A DNA stretch of 64,000 nt from contig NC_058156.1 of assembly GCF_011075055.1 (NCBI RefSeq), forward strand, positions 2,356,001 through 2,420,000, in the 5' to 3' direction. The DNA is from Mangifera indica. Taxonomy: Eukaryota > Streptophyta > Magnoliopsida > Sapindales > Anacardiaceae. The number at the start of each line of letters is the position of its first letter. The first letter of the stretch is position 1. The position numbers were made by a program, and so were the translations under genes. The notes below the pieces were generated by a model. That model saw nothing but the letters and a program-made list of their open reading frames with translations, searched no databases and had not been told where the DNA came from. Of the stretch, positions 13,801-25,079 are shown in pieces.

Positions 13801-14085
13801 GTTCATTCACTGTTAAAATATTTAAGCCTAATGGTTAAGATTTTGCCTTCTGTTCTCAGCGGTTATCTCAATTCCAAGAATCAATCTTTCATCTTTCAGC
13901 TCATTAAAGACGTTTGCTTTATTTAAGTACTCTTAAAGTTACATCTTTAAGCATCGTATTGCTGAAAATGAAGTTGTGCTAATAATATTGCAGCTCTAAG
14001 AGACCTATTTTCTCATTACGTGGAAGCTTGGAAATCGTGGTGCACTGAAGTTGCTGGTAAGAAGACAATACATCAAATCTCCTGA
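10838..14085 (+). CDS. DEL1: Atypical E2F transcription factor (DEL1/E2Fe type), 11 exons
   Basis: Atypical E2Fs carry two DNA-binding domains, act without a DP partner and repress. In Arabidopsis DEL1 restrains the endocycle. Inferred exons: 10838-10932, 11017-11084, 11167-11219, 11347-11424, 11520-11573, 11666-11768, 12124-12191, 12271-12343, 12444-12505, 12653-13055 and 13994-14085. All are GT-AG and in phase, about 382 aa. Domain 1 (residues ~27-90) reads KSLGLLCSNFL, then ERRRIYDIVNVLESVGV. Domain 2 (~135-220) reads KSLGLLTQNFVRLF, then KVRRLYDIANVLSSMNLIEK. Both carry the RRxYDIxNVL recognition helix. A Ser/Asp/Glu-rich linker joins them, and no dimerisation, transactivation or Rb-binding region is visible, as expected of the subgroup. 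Intron 10 (13056-13993) contains a MITE-like insertion. The last exon end is the least certain boundary. Confidence 0.93.
13330..13690. repeat. MITE-like insertion in the last intron of DEL1
   Basis: Rich in TTGAGTT/AACTTGA and AAGCTTG blocks and partly self-complementary (for example AACTTGAGTTTAACT), similar to relics elsewhere in the window. It sits wholly within intron 10 and does not touch an exon. No clean target duplication could be read, so the ends are approximate. Confidence 0.45.
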
Positions 14086-14750
14086 TGTTTATTACCTCTT
14101 AAACTTTTCTGATGACCACATAATTTATTATAGCACTGAGATAACAAGAAGGGATGGCCTCATGTTAGATGCATGCTATGCATCAGTCAACTTAGGAATG
14201 GCTATCCTCAGAGTAGTTTTAATGTAGTGCCCACGCTTGTACACATTTACTCAGTGTGCTAATTCATTATATTGCAAATCTGACTTCTCGGCCAAGTCCC
14301 ATGGTTCTTTCAACCAATTATCTTAGGTTTAATCTTATGTCTATTTTGCTTTTGTTAAAAACCCACCAATTCTGTAAACAAATCAAGATTATAGTGAATA
14401 GATCCGAAGCTTTATGTGTTTCCACAACACATTTTATGTGATTGTACAATTTGGATTATGGATCGAGTTATTATGAGTAGATCGAAGTTCAACAACATTA
14501 TATTCAAGGTTACAAGTAATTTAGCTTAAGTAATTGAATATAATAACATTTAAGTATATGGTAATTTATTATTTATGTATTTAAGTATATAAACATGAGA
14601 TTGCTCCAAATTAAATGAAGAAATTTGGTATTTATATGTAGATCATTCACACACAAGGCTAGCACTTTGTATCAAAATGGTACACTGTTTTATCGTGATA
14701 AAATTGCATATAAACAAAAATTAATATTAGATATGATTTATGTTTAAAAT
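14086..14750. other. 3' flank of the E2F-like gene
   Basis: No gene seen. The proximal part is probably 3' UTR. The sequence is AT-rich, and short open frames show no known protein. Confidence 0.35.
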
Positions 14751-14758
14751 GTGAGTAT

Positions 14759-15082
14759 TAGGGTTGGAATCGAACCGAGTTTATTCGAATTCTAGCTCAA
14801 GCTCGGCTCGAACGAGTCTGAAATGAGTCAGTCTTATACGAGCTCGAGCTCAAGCTCAAGTTACTAGTCAAATTTTTCAGTTAAAAATTTTGATATAAAA
14901 CGACGTTTTGACTAATATGTATTAAAACGACGTCGTTTTAATAACGAAAAATGAGCGGAGCTGAATTCGAATAGAGTTCGAGTTTGACTTTCACGAGTTT
15001 GATGAGCTTGGGCTCGAACTCAAGCTCAATTATATGTAAACTGAGCCGAGCTCAAGTTTGACTCGATTCGAATCTAACCCTA
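14759..15082. mobile_element. hAT-type MITE (324 bp)
   Basis: The ends are TAGGGTTGGAATCGAACCGA and, inverted, TAGGGTTAGATTCGAATCGA, two differences in 20 bases. Flanks are GTGAGTAT (14751-14758) and ATGAGTAT (15083-15090), a 7/8 match to an 8-bp duplication, as hAT transposases make. Internal sequence is rich in GCTCGAGCTC palindromes and contains AAAACGACGTCGTTTTAA. Non-autonomous. A diverged relative lies at about 54110-54340. Confidence 0.8.
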
Positions 15083-15129
15083 ATGAGTATATTAAAGATG
15101 GGCATGCATTGTAATGGTTTAGATTTGAG

Positions 15130-15540
15130 AGTTGACTTCCAGGGTTGGATTAATTTAAATTTGAATTAAGTTTAAATTAAAAGATTTAATTTGTTTTCAA
15201 AATTTAGTTAGAGAAAATTTAATTTAATTTGATTTGACTTGTGAGTTAAATAAACGATTTCATACGATTTTATTTGATTTAAATTTAATTTATGATTCGA
15301 TTTGAATTAGATTTATTAATTATTTAAATCATATTGTTTTACTTATTATTAGATAAGATAAATGTTATTTTGTCCATGAGTTACAAATTTAAACTTTAAA
15401 TCTAAGTGATAGATTTGAATCATAAATTTGAATTGAATTATTTTTATTCAAACTGAATTTTAACCATCTTTAATTTTAATTCAATAAACTCGAACTGAAG
15501 GATAACTAGGCTGGATGGCTCGATTTGGTTTTCACCCACC
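15130..15540. repeat. AT-rich MITE-like repeat
   Basis: Made of AATTTAAATTTGAATT-type blocks in both orientations and ending near GGATAACTAGGCTGGATGG. A related segment occurs at 37085-37475, ending GGATGATCAGGCTCAGC. Related debris is at 27790-28150 and 28440-28870. Target duplications are not clear, so boundaries are approximate. Confidence 0.5.
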
Positions 15541-15647
15541 AATTACATGGTGCACAGTATATGTATAAAGCATTGTGATAAAGAACACCGATAGATGAGA
15601 TTTGAAATACTTATGGTTTACCAAATGCATTTACAATAAACGATTAT

Positions 15648-15822
15648 GACCCAAGCGAAAATGGGAGCGGCTGGGGCTCAAAAGTCGTAACTTTCCCACC
15701 CTCAAGGAACTATACGAGTCTCTGAGTGTCTTGAAGGAAGCAATTCGGCCCGATGGATGCCTATGGTTGCTTCACGCCCTCGGTTTCAGAACTTCCGATA
15801 AAAGCTGTCCTTTGCTGGTAAG
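15648..15822 (+). pseudogene. Exon-like open segment of unknown origin
   Basis: One plus-strand frame stays open directly after a TGA and reads KRKWERLGLKSRNFPTLKE, then LYESLSVLKEAIRPDGCLWL, then LHALGFRTSDKSCPLL. It ends at a good donor (CTGGTAAGG near 15819). Local base composition is far less AT-rich than its flanks. I do not recognise the family and find no start codon or partner exon. It could be an orphan exon of a lost gene or an untranslated exon of the PPR gene downstream. Confidence 0.25.
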
Positions 15823-16222
15823 GCTCGTTTAAACTAACTAATCTGGTGACTGCTATTGTTTTTGACAGTACATTGAAAAATGGGATTTTACAATACATTC
15901 AGATTTTAGACTTCTGGGAATGTAAAATTCATGATGCCTGTTATGGACAAATCGTAAAGTGACATTAACTGCCATGAAAAATTAGTTCTCACTTGGTAGA
16001 ATTGCTATGGCTGTTATGGACAATCAATACTGAATATTGATGGCTGTTTCTGAATAGTTGGATCGGATTAGGTTTAAAAACTTTAAATTGCCAAGTTCCA
16101 TTATTGGGAAGAAGATTTGACGCATTGTGTGTGTTTGTGAAAATTTCACTTCAATCCGAGAAAGATAAATTACACAAGGGAAAGGGAGAGATCAGAGAAC
16201 CCAAATGTTCCCTTTGCTGTAA

Positions 16223-17683
16223 ATGTCTCCTTCCCATAGTAAGCTTCTTTCTCTTCACTCACCAAAACTTGTCTCACCTTTCACCATCGCCCCTACACTG
16301 CCACCGCCGGCAGCCAATCCCACTGACATAGCCAGCCTCATCCTCAATTCCAACAACCCACATACCCTAACCCAAATCCTCTACTCTCCTACTCTCCATT
16401 GGACCCCACAGCTTGTCGACCAAATTCTCAAACGCCTCTGGAACCATGCCTATAAAGCCCTCCATTTCTTCACTGTCCTCTCCCACCATCCGACCTACGC
16501 TCACTCTCTCTCCTCCTTTGACCACACCATTGACCTTGCGGCTCGCCTGTGCGACTACAAAACTGTATGGACCCTCGTGAACCGGATGAAATCCCTCCAC
16601 CTGGGTCCTACCCCAAAGACATTTGCCATCATTGCTGAAAGGTATGCCTCTGCTGGGAAAGCCGATAGAGCAGTAAAGATTTTTTTGTCAATGCATGAAC
16701 ATGGTTGTAGTCAAAGTTTGACTTCTTTTAATACCATTCTTGATGTGTTGTGTAAGGAGAAGAAAGTTGAGAAAGCTTACAACTTGTTGAAGATTTTTAG
16801 GGGCAAATTTAAGGCTGATGTTGTTAGTTATAATGTTATTGCAAATGGGTGGTGCTTGGTTAAGAGGACTGGCAAGGCTTTGGAGATTTTAACGGAAATG
16901 GTTAATAGAGGATTAGAGCCCAATTTGACGACTTACAATATAATGCTTAAAGGGTATTTTAGAGCTGGTCAAATTGAGGCAGGTTGGAGGTTCTTTTTGG
17001 AGATGAAGAAGAGGAAATGTCAAATTGATGTTGTTACTTACACTACTGTGGTTCACGGGTTTGGTATTGTGGGTGATATTAAGAGAGCTAGAAAGGTTTT
17101 TGATGGGATGATTAGGGAGGGTGTGCTCCCATCAGTTGCAACTTATAATGCTCTAATTCAGGTTTTATGTAAAAAGGATTCTGTCGAGAATGCTGTAGTG
17201 CTTTTTGAGGAGATGGTGAGGAAGGGTTATGTGCCCAATACGACAACTTATAATGTGGTGATTAGAGGGTTGTGTCATGCTGGTGAAATGGAAAGAGCTA
17301 TGGAATTTATGGGAAGAATGAAAGATGATGAATGTGAGCCAAATGTACAGACATATAATATTATCATCCGGTACTTTTGTGAAGCAGGAGATATTGAAAA
17401 GGGTTTAGATTTGTTTGAGAAGATGGGCAGTGGAGATTGCTTGCCAAATTTAGATACATACAATATTTTAATAAGTTCAATGTTTGTGAGGAAGAAATCA
17501 GATGATTTGTTGGTTGCTGGGGAGTTGTTGATTGAGATGGTTGATAGAGGATTCATGCCTACGAGGTTCACTTTGAATCGGATTTTGAATGGGCTTCTAT
17601 TAACAGGTAATCAAGGTTTAGCTGAAGAGATTTTGAGATTGCAGAGCAGATGTGGCCGTTTTCCTCGTCAATTCAAATTGTGA
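16223..17683 (+). CDS. OTP43: Mitochondrial P-type PPR protein, OTP43-like
   Basis: P-class PPR proteins bind single organellar RNAs. OTP43 in Arabidopsis is needed for trans-splicing of mitochondrial nad1 intron 1 and hence for complex I. The 486-aa intronless frame starts with a Ser/Pro/Leu-rich, acid-poor leader (MSPSHSKLLSLHSPKLVSPF) that fits a mitochondrial presequence. It then carries HWTPQLVDQILKRLWNHAYK, TPKTFAIIAERYASAGKADR and FNTILDVLCKEKKVEKAY, which follow OTP43 closely as I remember it. About ten tandem PPR motifs cover residues ~130-450 (for example VVTYTTVVHGFG, SVATYNALIQVLCKKDSVEN and LDTYNILISSMFVRKKS). The C-terminus EEILRLQSRCGRF also matches. The frame is intact. An alternative upstream start at 16104 is in another frame and is rejected. 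Confidence 0.9.
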   Translation: MSPSHSKLLSLHSPKLVSPFTIAPTLPPPAANPTDIASLILNSNNPHTLTQILYSPTLHWTPQLVDQILKRLWNHAYKALHFFTVLSHHPTYAHSLSSFDHTIDLAARLCDYKTVWTLVNRMKSLHLGPTPKTFAIIAERYASAGKADRAVKIFLSMHEHGCSQSLTSFNTILDVLCKEKKVEKAYNLLKIFRGKFKADVVSYNVIANGWCLVKRTGKALEILTEMVNRGLEPNLTTYNIMLKGYFRAGQIEAGWRFFLEMKKRKCQIDVVTYTTVVHGFGIVGDIKRARKVFDGMIREGVLPSVATYNALIQVLCKKDSVENAVVLFEEMVRKGYVPNTTTYNVVIRGLCHAGEMERAMEFMGRMKDDECEPNVQTYNIIIRYFCEAGDIEKGLDLFEKMGSGDCLPNLDTYNILISSMFVRKKSDDLLVAGELLIEMVDRGFMPTRFTLNRILNGLLLTGNQGLAEEILRLQSRCGRFPRQFKL

Positions 17684-18856
17684 AGCCTGTTTGCATTCAG
17701 ATTTGCTGATGAATCTGCCTGGACCATTTCAGACTCTGACATTCAGAGGATGGCTTGCTTCTTTTCCATACGGATGTATCATGATTGAATTTGGATTTAA
17801 TTAGGCACTGGGCTTGCGGTTTTCTGCTACTTTTCTAGCAGTCCAAAGAATAAGACCTTTGTTATGTGTTTTGATTGAGGTATTGACAGTCTTAAGACTC
17901 CATCCTGGAGGTTTTGTATCTCTTTCAGTCTTGAGGGAAATCAGAGTACCATTCTGTATGGAGGCAATCAATAGTGGAAGCATTAACTGTATGGCTGTGA
18001 TCAGTTTCAAGGTTTGTTTGCTTCCTTTCCTATTCTAATGTGCTATGCTGGGATTATAATCATGTCAGTTTTAAAATCAATATATGATTGTATCAGTTAC
18101 TCTACCTGTAAGTCCTTCATATCAGGTGCAAAGATAAAGACGACTGCTGTCCCCGACTGTTATTTCTGTATATTTGTTGTAATTAGGATAAGGCAATATA
18201 TTTCAGTCAGAGTTGTTAACCTTATTGTAGAACAAAGTTCTCTAATTTTTTACAGAGTATTTGCTTAATCAATTCAAGTTTTTACACCGGCCAAAACAAA
18301 CGCAGATATTAAAGCTTTCAGCCGCTGAGTCCCTAGGCTTAGGTGGTTGTAAATTTGGGTCTTAGACACCATCAGTGAAGATGTTAGAACTGATTGTAGT
18401 GCATCAAATGTGGTTGGTGATGCTCTAGCAATGGTGTTGTCCCAAATCTCAGTATGGGTCCTTATGAGATATGTCCTTAGGGAGAAGATTGCTGTTCATA
18501 GTTCTTCAGCATACATGACGAATCTGACAAGGAATGCCAAGATGCAGTCTTCAATTTGAAGCACATTGCTACTGGGGTTGAATTCTGTCCTCATCTAATT
18601 AAAAAACCACATCTTTGTTCATTTCAAAGTTGTGGGTTGACTAGGATTATGCAATTTCACTTAAACATGATCTTTCCTTGTGAATTACACAGGTGCTTAA
18701 ATATCCATTCTAAAATTGTATTCCGATCTAGAAAATGTCAATGTACAAATTGCGTAATAAACTAATTGAAAATTTATGTTGGTTTCCCTGCTCGAAAACC
18801 AGTATGAGCAATCAATACAATAACAAGGACAAGAGTTGTAGATATGTTCATCTCAA
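17684..18856. other. 3' UTR of the PPR gene and convergent spacer
   Basis: Convergent spacer between the OTP43-like gene (+) and the broken KJC-like gene (-). The first few hundred bases are less AT-rich and probably transcribed 3' UTR. Short frames at 17801-18268 and 18556-18765 show no known domain. Confidence 0.4.
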
Positions 18857-21800
18857 TCAAAGAATAATTTCCTCTTGAACACTAACGTTGAGTGTCTTGT
18901 TTGGAAGGACAATGCTGTTTGCCACCACAACTTCATCTTCAACAGCCACAGCTTCACCTGGATCATATATTTTTACAATTCAGATTACACTGGGTTAACA
19001 TAAATATACCTATATATAAATATGTATAAAGATAGAAAGAAAGAACAAGAGCCAGAAGGCACTAAGAAGATACCGAGGATTGTAATCCCCAGTTTAGCAT
19101 TGTAATCTCCTTGAGCCTGTAAGTCACTTTGTTAGACTTGGAAATATATTCAGGATTTGAAACATAAGCAAATGTTAACCAGTATAAAATTTGACAGAAA
19201 TATAAGAAAACATGACTAGGTCATCACCGATGCATTGATCATAAACAGTTCAGAAGAATTCTGAACAAGGTACCTGGACACTGGACCATTGAAGATTTCC
19301 ACCCAACAATTGCACTTGTGACAACTGCATTTTCCTGATAAGGGGTATACATGTGCTAAGTTTATAGTTTTGACTTGCCTTGAATTCTTCACATCTTTTT
19401 ATTTATTTATTACTTACCATGATTTCAACTCCGTCAAGGATAATACAGCTCTTTAGCCTAACTCCTGCTCCAATTCGAGCATTAGCAGATATTGAGACAT
19501 TGGGAGCTATCTGTTTCCATCATTGCACAAAAATCAAATCAATTTAAATCTTAATTACAGAAAATATGAAGGAATCCAATGCGTACAATGGGAACATCTC
19601 TGAATAAAAAAAATAAATAGGAAACAAGAAACGCATCCCATAGAAGAAAAGCAGGGAAGGGAAAAACAGAACTACAGCACAGTTTTATGGCAAGGATACC
19701 ATTGTCATGTAACATCATTGTGGTGTATGAGAATTTAGAATTGAATTTTTTAGCTAAGTCATGCAACTTTGTTACAGAGCATCCGGCAATGATTTATTGA
19801 AAGTAATGAAAAAATACCTTAGCAGTTGGATGCACTTTTGCTGATGGATGAACATACACATCACCGATAATTTGGCATTCTTGGTACCATCTCCACTAGC
19901 CAAAACATGGGGAGAGGTCTGCCGGAATAGGGAAAGGTACAAGCCAGAACATTTTAGTGACATTCTGCAGGTATTAGCAAGAAAAAGAAAATCAGTCCTA
20001 CTTAGAGAGCTTTCTGTTCTGATTTTCATTTGCTGGTTTCTTTTTAGTTTTGGTTTCTAATTGTCACTGTTTTTTGCTGTTTGAAAGAGAAGAAGGAGGG
20101 AGGTGTTGTGGGTGTTTTTTTTAATGAAGCAACATGCTCAATTGCTTGGCTTACCCAGGAGTTTTAATTTGTTCCCAGAAATCCAAGGTCTCATATATAT
20201 ATAACTGCTTCTTTCCTGCAAGAGGTGACAGGATATCTTGATCCATTCAGACAAAATCCGCTGGAAAGCTCCTGTTTAAGGACCTCATGTTAGGATAGTT
20301 GACATGAATCATAGTCTTTCAAACAAGAAACTGCCAAAAGTGACATTATCTTCCCAAGTTGAGATTAGCTTCCAAATAAAAATCAATGGGCAAATGTCTT
20401 CACCAAGAGACATACAGCCTACAGTTTTATCAAGATGTCGTTTTCCATTGACACCCAGCCTTGCTCATGGAGGGTGTAAAAGATATTATGAGTTTACCAT
20501 AGTTAATATATACCTAGCCATCTATCAATGCTGTTAACACCTGAAGAATCAGAAAACTAAACAGTGAAAATTTTGAGAGCAGGAAAAGAGAAATACCTCA
20601 TAGCTGACTGAAGTGCTTCAAAGCTGGACATTTGTCTCAGATTTTCTACAAGTGACAAAAAGGGAAATTGGTTTTATAGATCATCCAGAAGTAGCAAAAT
20701 GAGACAAAAGGAATTTGTATTGAAACAACATATGAATATTAAATTTCAATATCTTGAAATTCTCCGATAGTTAATTTGATTTCTAATAAGGTCATGCCTT
20801 CTGCAGTTAAATCTGTAAAGAAGTCTGTTTTAATCTACAGGAACTTTTTAACTGACAGTTTAGAATCACTAACCTCTGTGTTTCCGTTGTGTTGAAACAC
20901 CCTTGATGGCAGTAAAGATATCTGATGTAAATACATACACACCACAATTTATGCGGTCACTTACCTACATTACATCAAAACTGTCACAAACTTACAAAAA
21001 ATATATCGACTGAAAAAAAGATTGAAAGAGCAAGGCAATAAGAAAGGCCCTTAACATGCTAAGAAGTACAAAGCTCTCTGATATTGGACATACAAAAGTT
21101 TCAGGTTTCTCTGTGTAATGCCAACAATTCGTTGGCAACTGGATCAGCTACCAATTCACCAAACTGGCTGGCTGACTCTGCAGAAACCTGCACAATAAAA
21201 TAAGATGGCAACAAATACAGAAAAATGAAAATTTTGAAATAAAATCCATCTATACAATATCTTGCACATGTCTTCACTAACCTTGATGACTAGTATAGTT
21301 CCCATGCCACCGTATCTCTTGTGAGCATCTGAAAATATTGAAAAAAAAAAAAAAGGCAACAATTAGAGCTCCACGAGAACACAAGTGAACTAGAAATATC
21401 AAACTTATAGTATAGGAATATATCAAAGTTGTTGCTTTACTTGAATCATTCATGCACGACATTCAAGAACACTAGTAATTGGAAAATATAGATTCAATGA
21501 GTCATACAAAAAATGAGAAGAAAAACCAATCTTAGAGATAAGACGATGGTTACCAAGCATTTCTGGAAGAGGAAAACTGCAGCAAACATCGCAGTTCAGC
21601 AGGAAGATATGAGACTGTTCACAAAATAATTGCACATCAGCATTAACATTCTAATAGAAGAAAAAGAAAAAAAAAACTATAATCTACTAAATATATTACA
21701 ACTTACACATGTATCCAACAATGATCCCTATTATTAGAGAAAAAAGTACAAAAATTTTTCGAAGATTGAAGTTTTAGACAAACATCACGTCTACACAAGA

Positions 21801-22509
21801 TTCTTAGGTTTAGGTAATAACCGGACTATCTTCCATGATCAGATCTCTGAAGTTGTAAAGTGCACCAGCTGAACCATGAGGCCTGTCTTCCCTCAGATAT
21901 CTAAAAGCAACAGAAACAACAAGAATGACCACTGAAATTTTAATAAGACAAATACCTAATAGATAGCAAGAAGTTACCTGACAGGGACCTTAAGCTCATT
22001 GGAGATTGAGGACACATACAATGCAAATTCACGCTCTCATGGTTAGAAATCCGTAACAGAAAAAACAATCTCAAGCTCTCTCAAATAACAAACAGGGAAG
22101 TACTTTCAGTAAGGCTCAAGGAATATACTCTTTTACAAGCAGAAATTGGATGATGGACCATTGGCTTTCCAGCTAAAGGAAAAAGAGGCTTTGGAATATT
22201 CAGTGACAGAGGCCGGAATCGGTACCTGTAATTTTAGAAATTTTTAACAAAATTCGATATAAAATTTTGTTTCATTTCCAAAATTTTCAACACCAATCAA
22301 GCTTCATAATCAATCATATCTAAATTCAAACCGGGTAACAAATGTTCCCAATATATTGAATTGGACTGGTTAATGCATCCAAGATTGAAAATTACCCACA
22401 AAAAAAAGAAAGCTGCTAATGAAATGAAATCAAACATCACAATTCAATTACCTTTCGTGGGACCGCCCACCATGATCATGGCAACAACTCTATCCTCTGA
22501 GGTTCCCAT
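18857..22509 (-). pseudogene. KJC1: Broken KONJAC/GMPPA-like nucleotidyltransferase gene
   Basis: KONJAC proteins resemble the GDP-mannose pyrophosphorylase alpha subunit and stimulate GDP-mannose synthesis for glucomannan. Exon-by-exon translation on the minus strand covers the whole protein: VVAMIMVGGPTKG (22509-22452), RPHGSAGALYNFRD (~21880), FLLNCDVCCSFPLPEML (~21600), DAHKRYGGMGTILVIK (~21310), a sugar-nucleotide core, LKCSGLYLSLFRQTSPHVLA (~19930), the left-handed beta-helix segment ISANARIGAGVRLKSCIILD (~19470), and VLPNKTLNVSVQEEIIL before the stop at 18857. Lesions visible: one base missing after GGTACC (~22221); a degraded exon start around 22030-22060 with a stop; one extra base in NELL-HYTEK (~21121); nonsense TGA at 20249-20247 in DFV-MDQD; one base missing near 19870; about eight bases missing near 19288. 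Splice sites are mostly kept, so decay is recent. Neighbouring genes are intact, which argues against poor sequence. Confidence 0.85.
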
Positions 22510-23090
22510 CTTCAATTTCAACACAAACCGAGATCTTCAAAATAATGAACACACAATTTAAGTTCATTCAAGAACCCAAATGAGCAAATACATACAACTT
22601 TGTGTAGCTTCAAAAAGGGACCAATCATCCCACTGAAAAAACAAATAAGCTCACAGTAATGACTCAAAAATATCGGTACTATTAGCATGTATAATGTATA
22701 ATCTCTCAGTGTGTGTTGTGAACGGAGAGAGATATAGATTAATAAATGAATACGAAAAACGAAAGATATAGAATGGGGCTACGTTAGAATTGTTGTGAGT
22801 GAAACGTATTTATTGATTGCGACTGAAGATCCACGTAAAGTCTGATTAAAGAGTTAAAAAGGTCAGATGATGAGGGCATGGTGACAACATAAGAAGCAAG
22901 ACAGAACTCTTACTTTCCATCCAGTAAATCACATTGTCCACCCAAAGATTGGCCCTAAATTATTTCCCATCCTTAATGGCATAAATCATATTTTTCACTC
23001 AAATTAGAACTCCTTTCAAAGGGAAAAAAATGTTGGCATAGTGTTACACAGTATTGGGATCATACTTTCAAATTTTATAATTCTTATAAA
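22510..23090. other. 5' flank of the broken KJC-like gene
   Basis: AT-rich, with the former promoter and 5' UTR expected on the left. No other gene is seen. A short plus-strand frame at 22361-22561 is the antisense shadow of KJC exon 1 and its flank. Confidence 0.35.
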
Positions 23091-23997
23091 GGCTACAAGA
23101 CTTGTTTCCATCCAGGGTACAATGAAAAACCAAAAAAACTTTTTCTAACTTTCAAAAACTCAAATATTTATTATATAAGTCAAGTTCCATTAAAAAACTC
23201 AATTAGGATAAGTGTCGAAAATATATTAGATTTATAAGTGTGAAGATTGAAACTTGTATTATACAAAATTAAGTTACATGTATTAAGGTCTAATCTATCA
23301 CATTTATATATCACTCACTTTTTTATATGTGAGACTTTTTTTTCTTTTAGTCTCAACAATAATGGGTAAAACAATCATTTACTAAAAAAATTTTAAAAAT
23401 TAAAGTTTTATTACATTTGCATCTTCAAATTTAAAAATCTTATAATTTGCCTCTACCCAAGGTTTGAAAAATTATGATTTACCCTTTAGAGATTTTTCCT
23501 TTCTCTTTGGCAAAGATTCATGGCCTCTGGCCATCGGCCATCTTCCCTATTGCCTTATCTCTTCCTCATGTCTTTCTCCCTTGCCTTGCCGACCATTTTT
23601 TACTTCGTTCGAGACAAAGATGATTTCTTCATCTTGTCTTGGCGGATGATGGTTGACAAGGCAAGGGAGAGATCAGGAGGGAAAAATAAAGAGGAAGTGA
23701 GGATGACTAGTGGTTAGAGGCCAACAAATCATCGTTAGAGAGAAAAGAAAAAACCCTAGGGGATAAATCGTTGTTTTTCAAACTTTGGGTGGGAGGAAAA
23801 TTATTAAATTTTTAAATCTGAAGATGAAAATATAATAAAATTTTAATTTTTTATTTTTTTAATAAAAGACAGTTTCATTTCTCATCCTAACTAAATATTT
23901 TGATGAAATTTATCTCATGAGTAGATGTTTAAGTTTTAAAAAATTAAGGAAAATAACTCTAAGTTTTCATTATATCTTTAGAACAAGTCTTTTGGCT
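23091..23997. mobile_element. Fold-back Mutator-like element, copy 3 (diverged)
   Basis: The left end GGCTACAAGACTTGTTTCC pairs with the right end read inverted (AGCCAAAAGACTTGTTC). Internal arm blocks match the family, for example TTTGAAAAATTATGATTT and, inverted, CAAACTTTGGGTGGG. The hairpin tip near 23560-23680 has TTGCCTTGCCGACC and the inverse GGTTGACAAGGCAAGG. Flanks TCTTATAAA and TTCTGTAAA match at only 6 of 9 positions, so this is an old copy. The AT-rich segment 23140-23400 is longer than in other copies. Confidence 0.65.
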
Positions 23998-24006
23998 TTC
24001 TGTAAA

Positions 24007-24405
24007 TGATAAATATGAAAGGGTACGGTGGTGGAAAATGCAAGAGGGGATGATTAAAGGATGAAGGGGCTTGGAATGCTGCTAACGGTGGTGAAAGAGT
24101 TTGTGTGGTTTGTGATGAAAATGAGAAAGAAAAATAGAAAATGAAGAAAAATTTGAGAAAATTGAAAATAATGGAAGTTCTTTTCCTCTGCGACAAAGAC
24201 AACCAACGAAGTTTTGTTTCCACGTGCTTTTTATCGCTTGTCAAGTCGGGGGGCCTTTTCCCATATAGTAGAGAAATTTACTTGGCAAGTGCCAATGGTT
24301 TTGATTGTTGCCTCCTTCATTGAAAATACAAAATAAGGAAGGCATTAGAACAGGTGAAATATCATCATTTTCGAAAAGGATGTTTAGGTTAAAGTTTTTA
24401 TTATA
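24007..24405. other. Spacer between two Mutator-like elements
   Basis: Minus-strand frame 23978-24244 is rich in Ser, Phe and Pro and shows no known domain. The stretch 24160-24330 is less AT-rich. I cannot assign anything. Confidence 0.3.
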
Positions 24406-24574
24406 TTTATAAAAGAGATATTAATTAAAATCGGTAAAAATTTTTCTACGTAAACGTTTTTAGGTAAAGTAATAGCGGTTTTACCTTTATAAGCAAATTT
24501 ATTTGTAATTTCAAAAATACCCTCATGGCTTATTATGTCACTTTCAACAACTTTCGTGAATGAGATGTCAAGGG

Positions 24575-24735
24575 TCGTACAAGGTGCGTAGGTGCGCATA
24601 GGGTGTGTGAGTGCGTGCAGGGTGCATATAGGGTGCGTGAGTGCGTGAAGGGTGCGGGGGTATGTGCGGAGTGCATGCAAGGTGCGTGCGGAGTGTGTGA
24701 AGAGTGTGTTAGGGTGCGCAAATGGACAGGTGATG
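24575..24735 (+). repeat. GTGCG-rich subterminal minisatellite
   Basis: Degenerate tandem repeats of about 10-12 bases with cores GGTGCGTGAG, GGGTGCGCA and GAGTGCGTG. The inverted counterpart, CGCACCC-rich, is at 26645-26745. The tract yields His/Thr-rich spurious frames on the minus strand. Subterminal motif clusters are typical transposase-binding regions in other DNA transposons; that role here is inference. Confidence 0.8.
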
Positions 24736-25079
24736 CATGGGGTGCCCAACTTTGGGAAAATGATTATTTCTAATCATTAATGAACATATTTAAAAAATTG
24801 ATTATTTCTAATCAGTTACATTACATAAACATATTTTAAAAAAAAAATTGATTTGAGTAATTAATGAATTGAATTGTTAGCTTAAAGGCAGGTGAATATA
24901 TTTACTTCGTCAACACAGTTTCACCTTTTCATTCTTTATTTCACTTTCTTCAATTCATCTTTGCCTCATTTCACTTGTTTCAATTGATCATCCAACTGGT
25001 TAAATTAATTGAAAATTTTGATAGAGATGATATTCATGATTGGATTTGGCCAGCAATAGCACAAAGAAGGTAATAATGA

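Noticed and set aside
16367..16600. Minus-strand frames inside the PPR gene
   Set aside because: Antisense shadows of the OTP43-like coding sequence.
18857..22509. Interpreting the KJC-like lesions as sequencing errors
   Set aside because: Lesions include a nonsense substitution, single-base gains and losses and an eight-base loss, while the APC8, E2F-like, PPR and ALDH10 genes in the same window read cleanly.
24384..24749. Minus-strand His/Thr-rich frames (24384-24749 and 24533-24721)
   Set aside because: They are translations of the GTGCG subterminal repeats of the MULE. Repetition alone creates the open frame.
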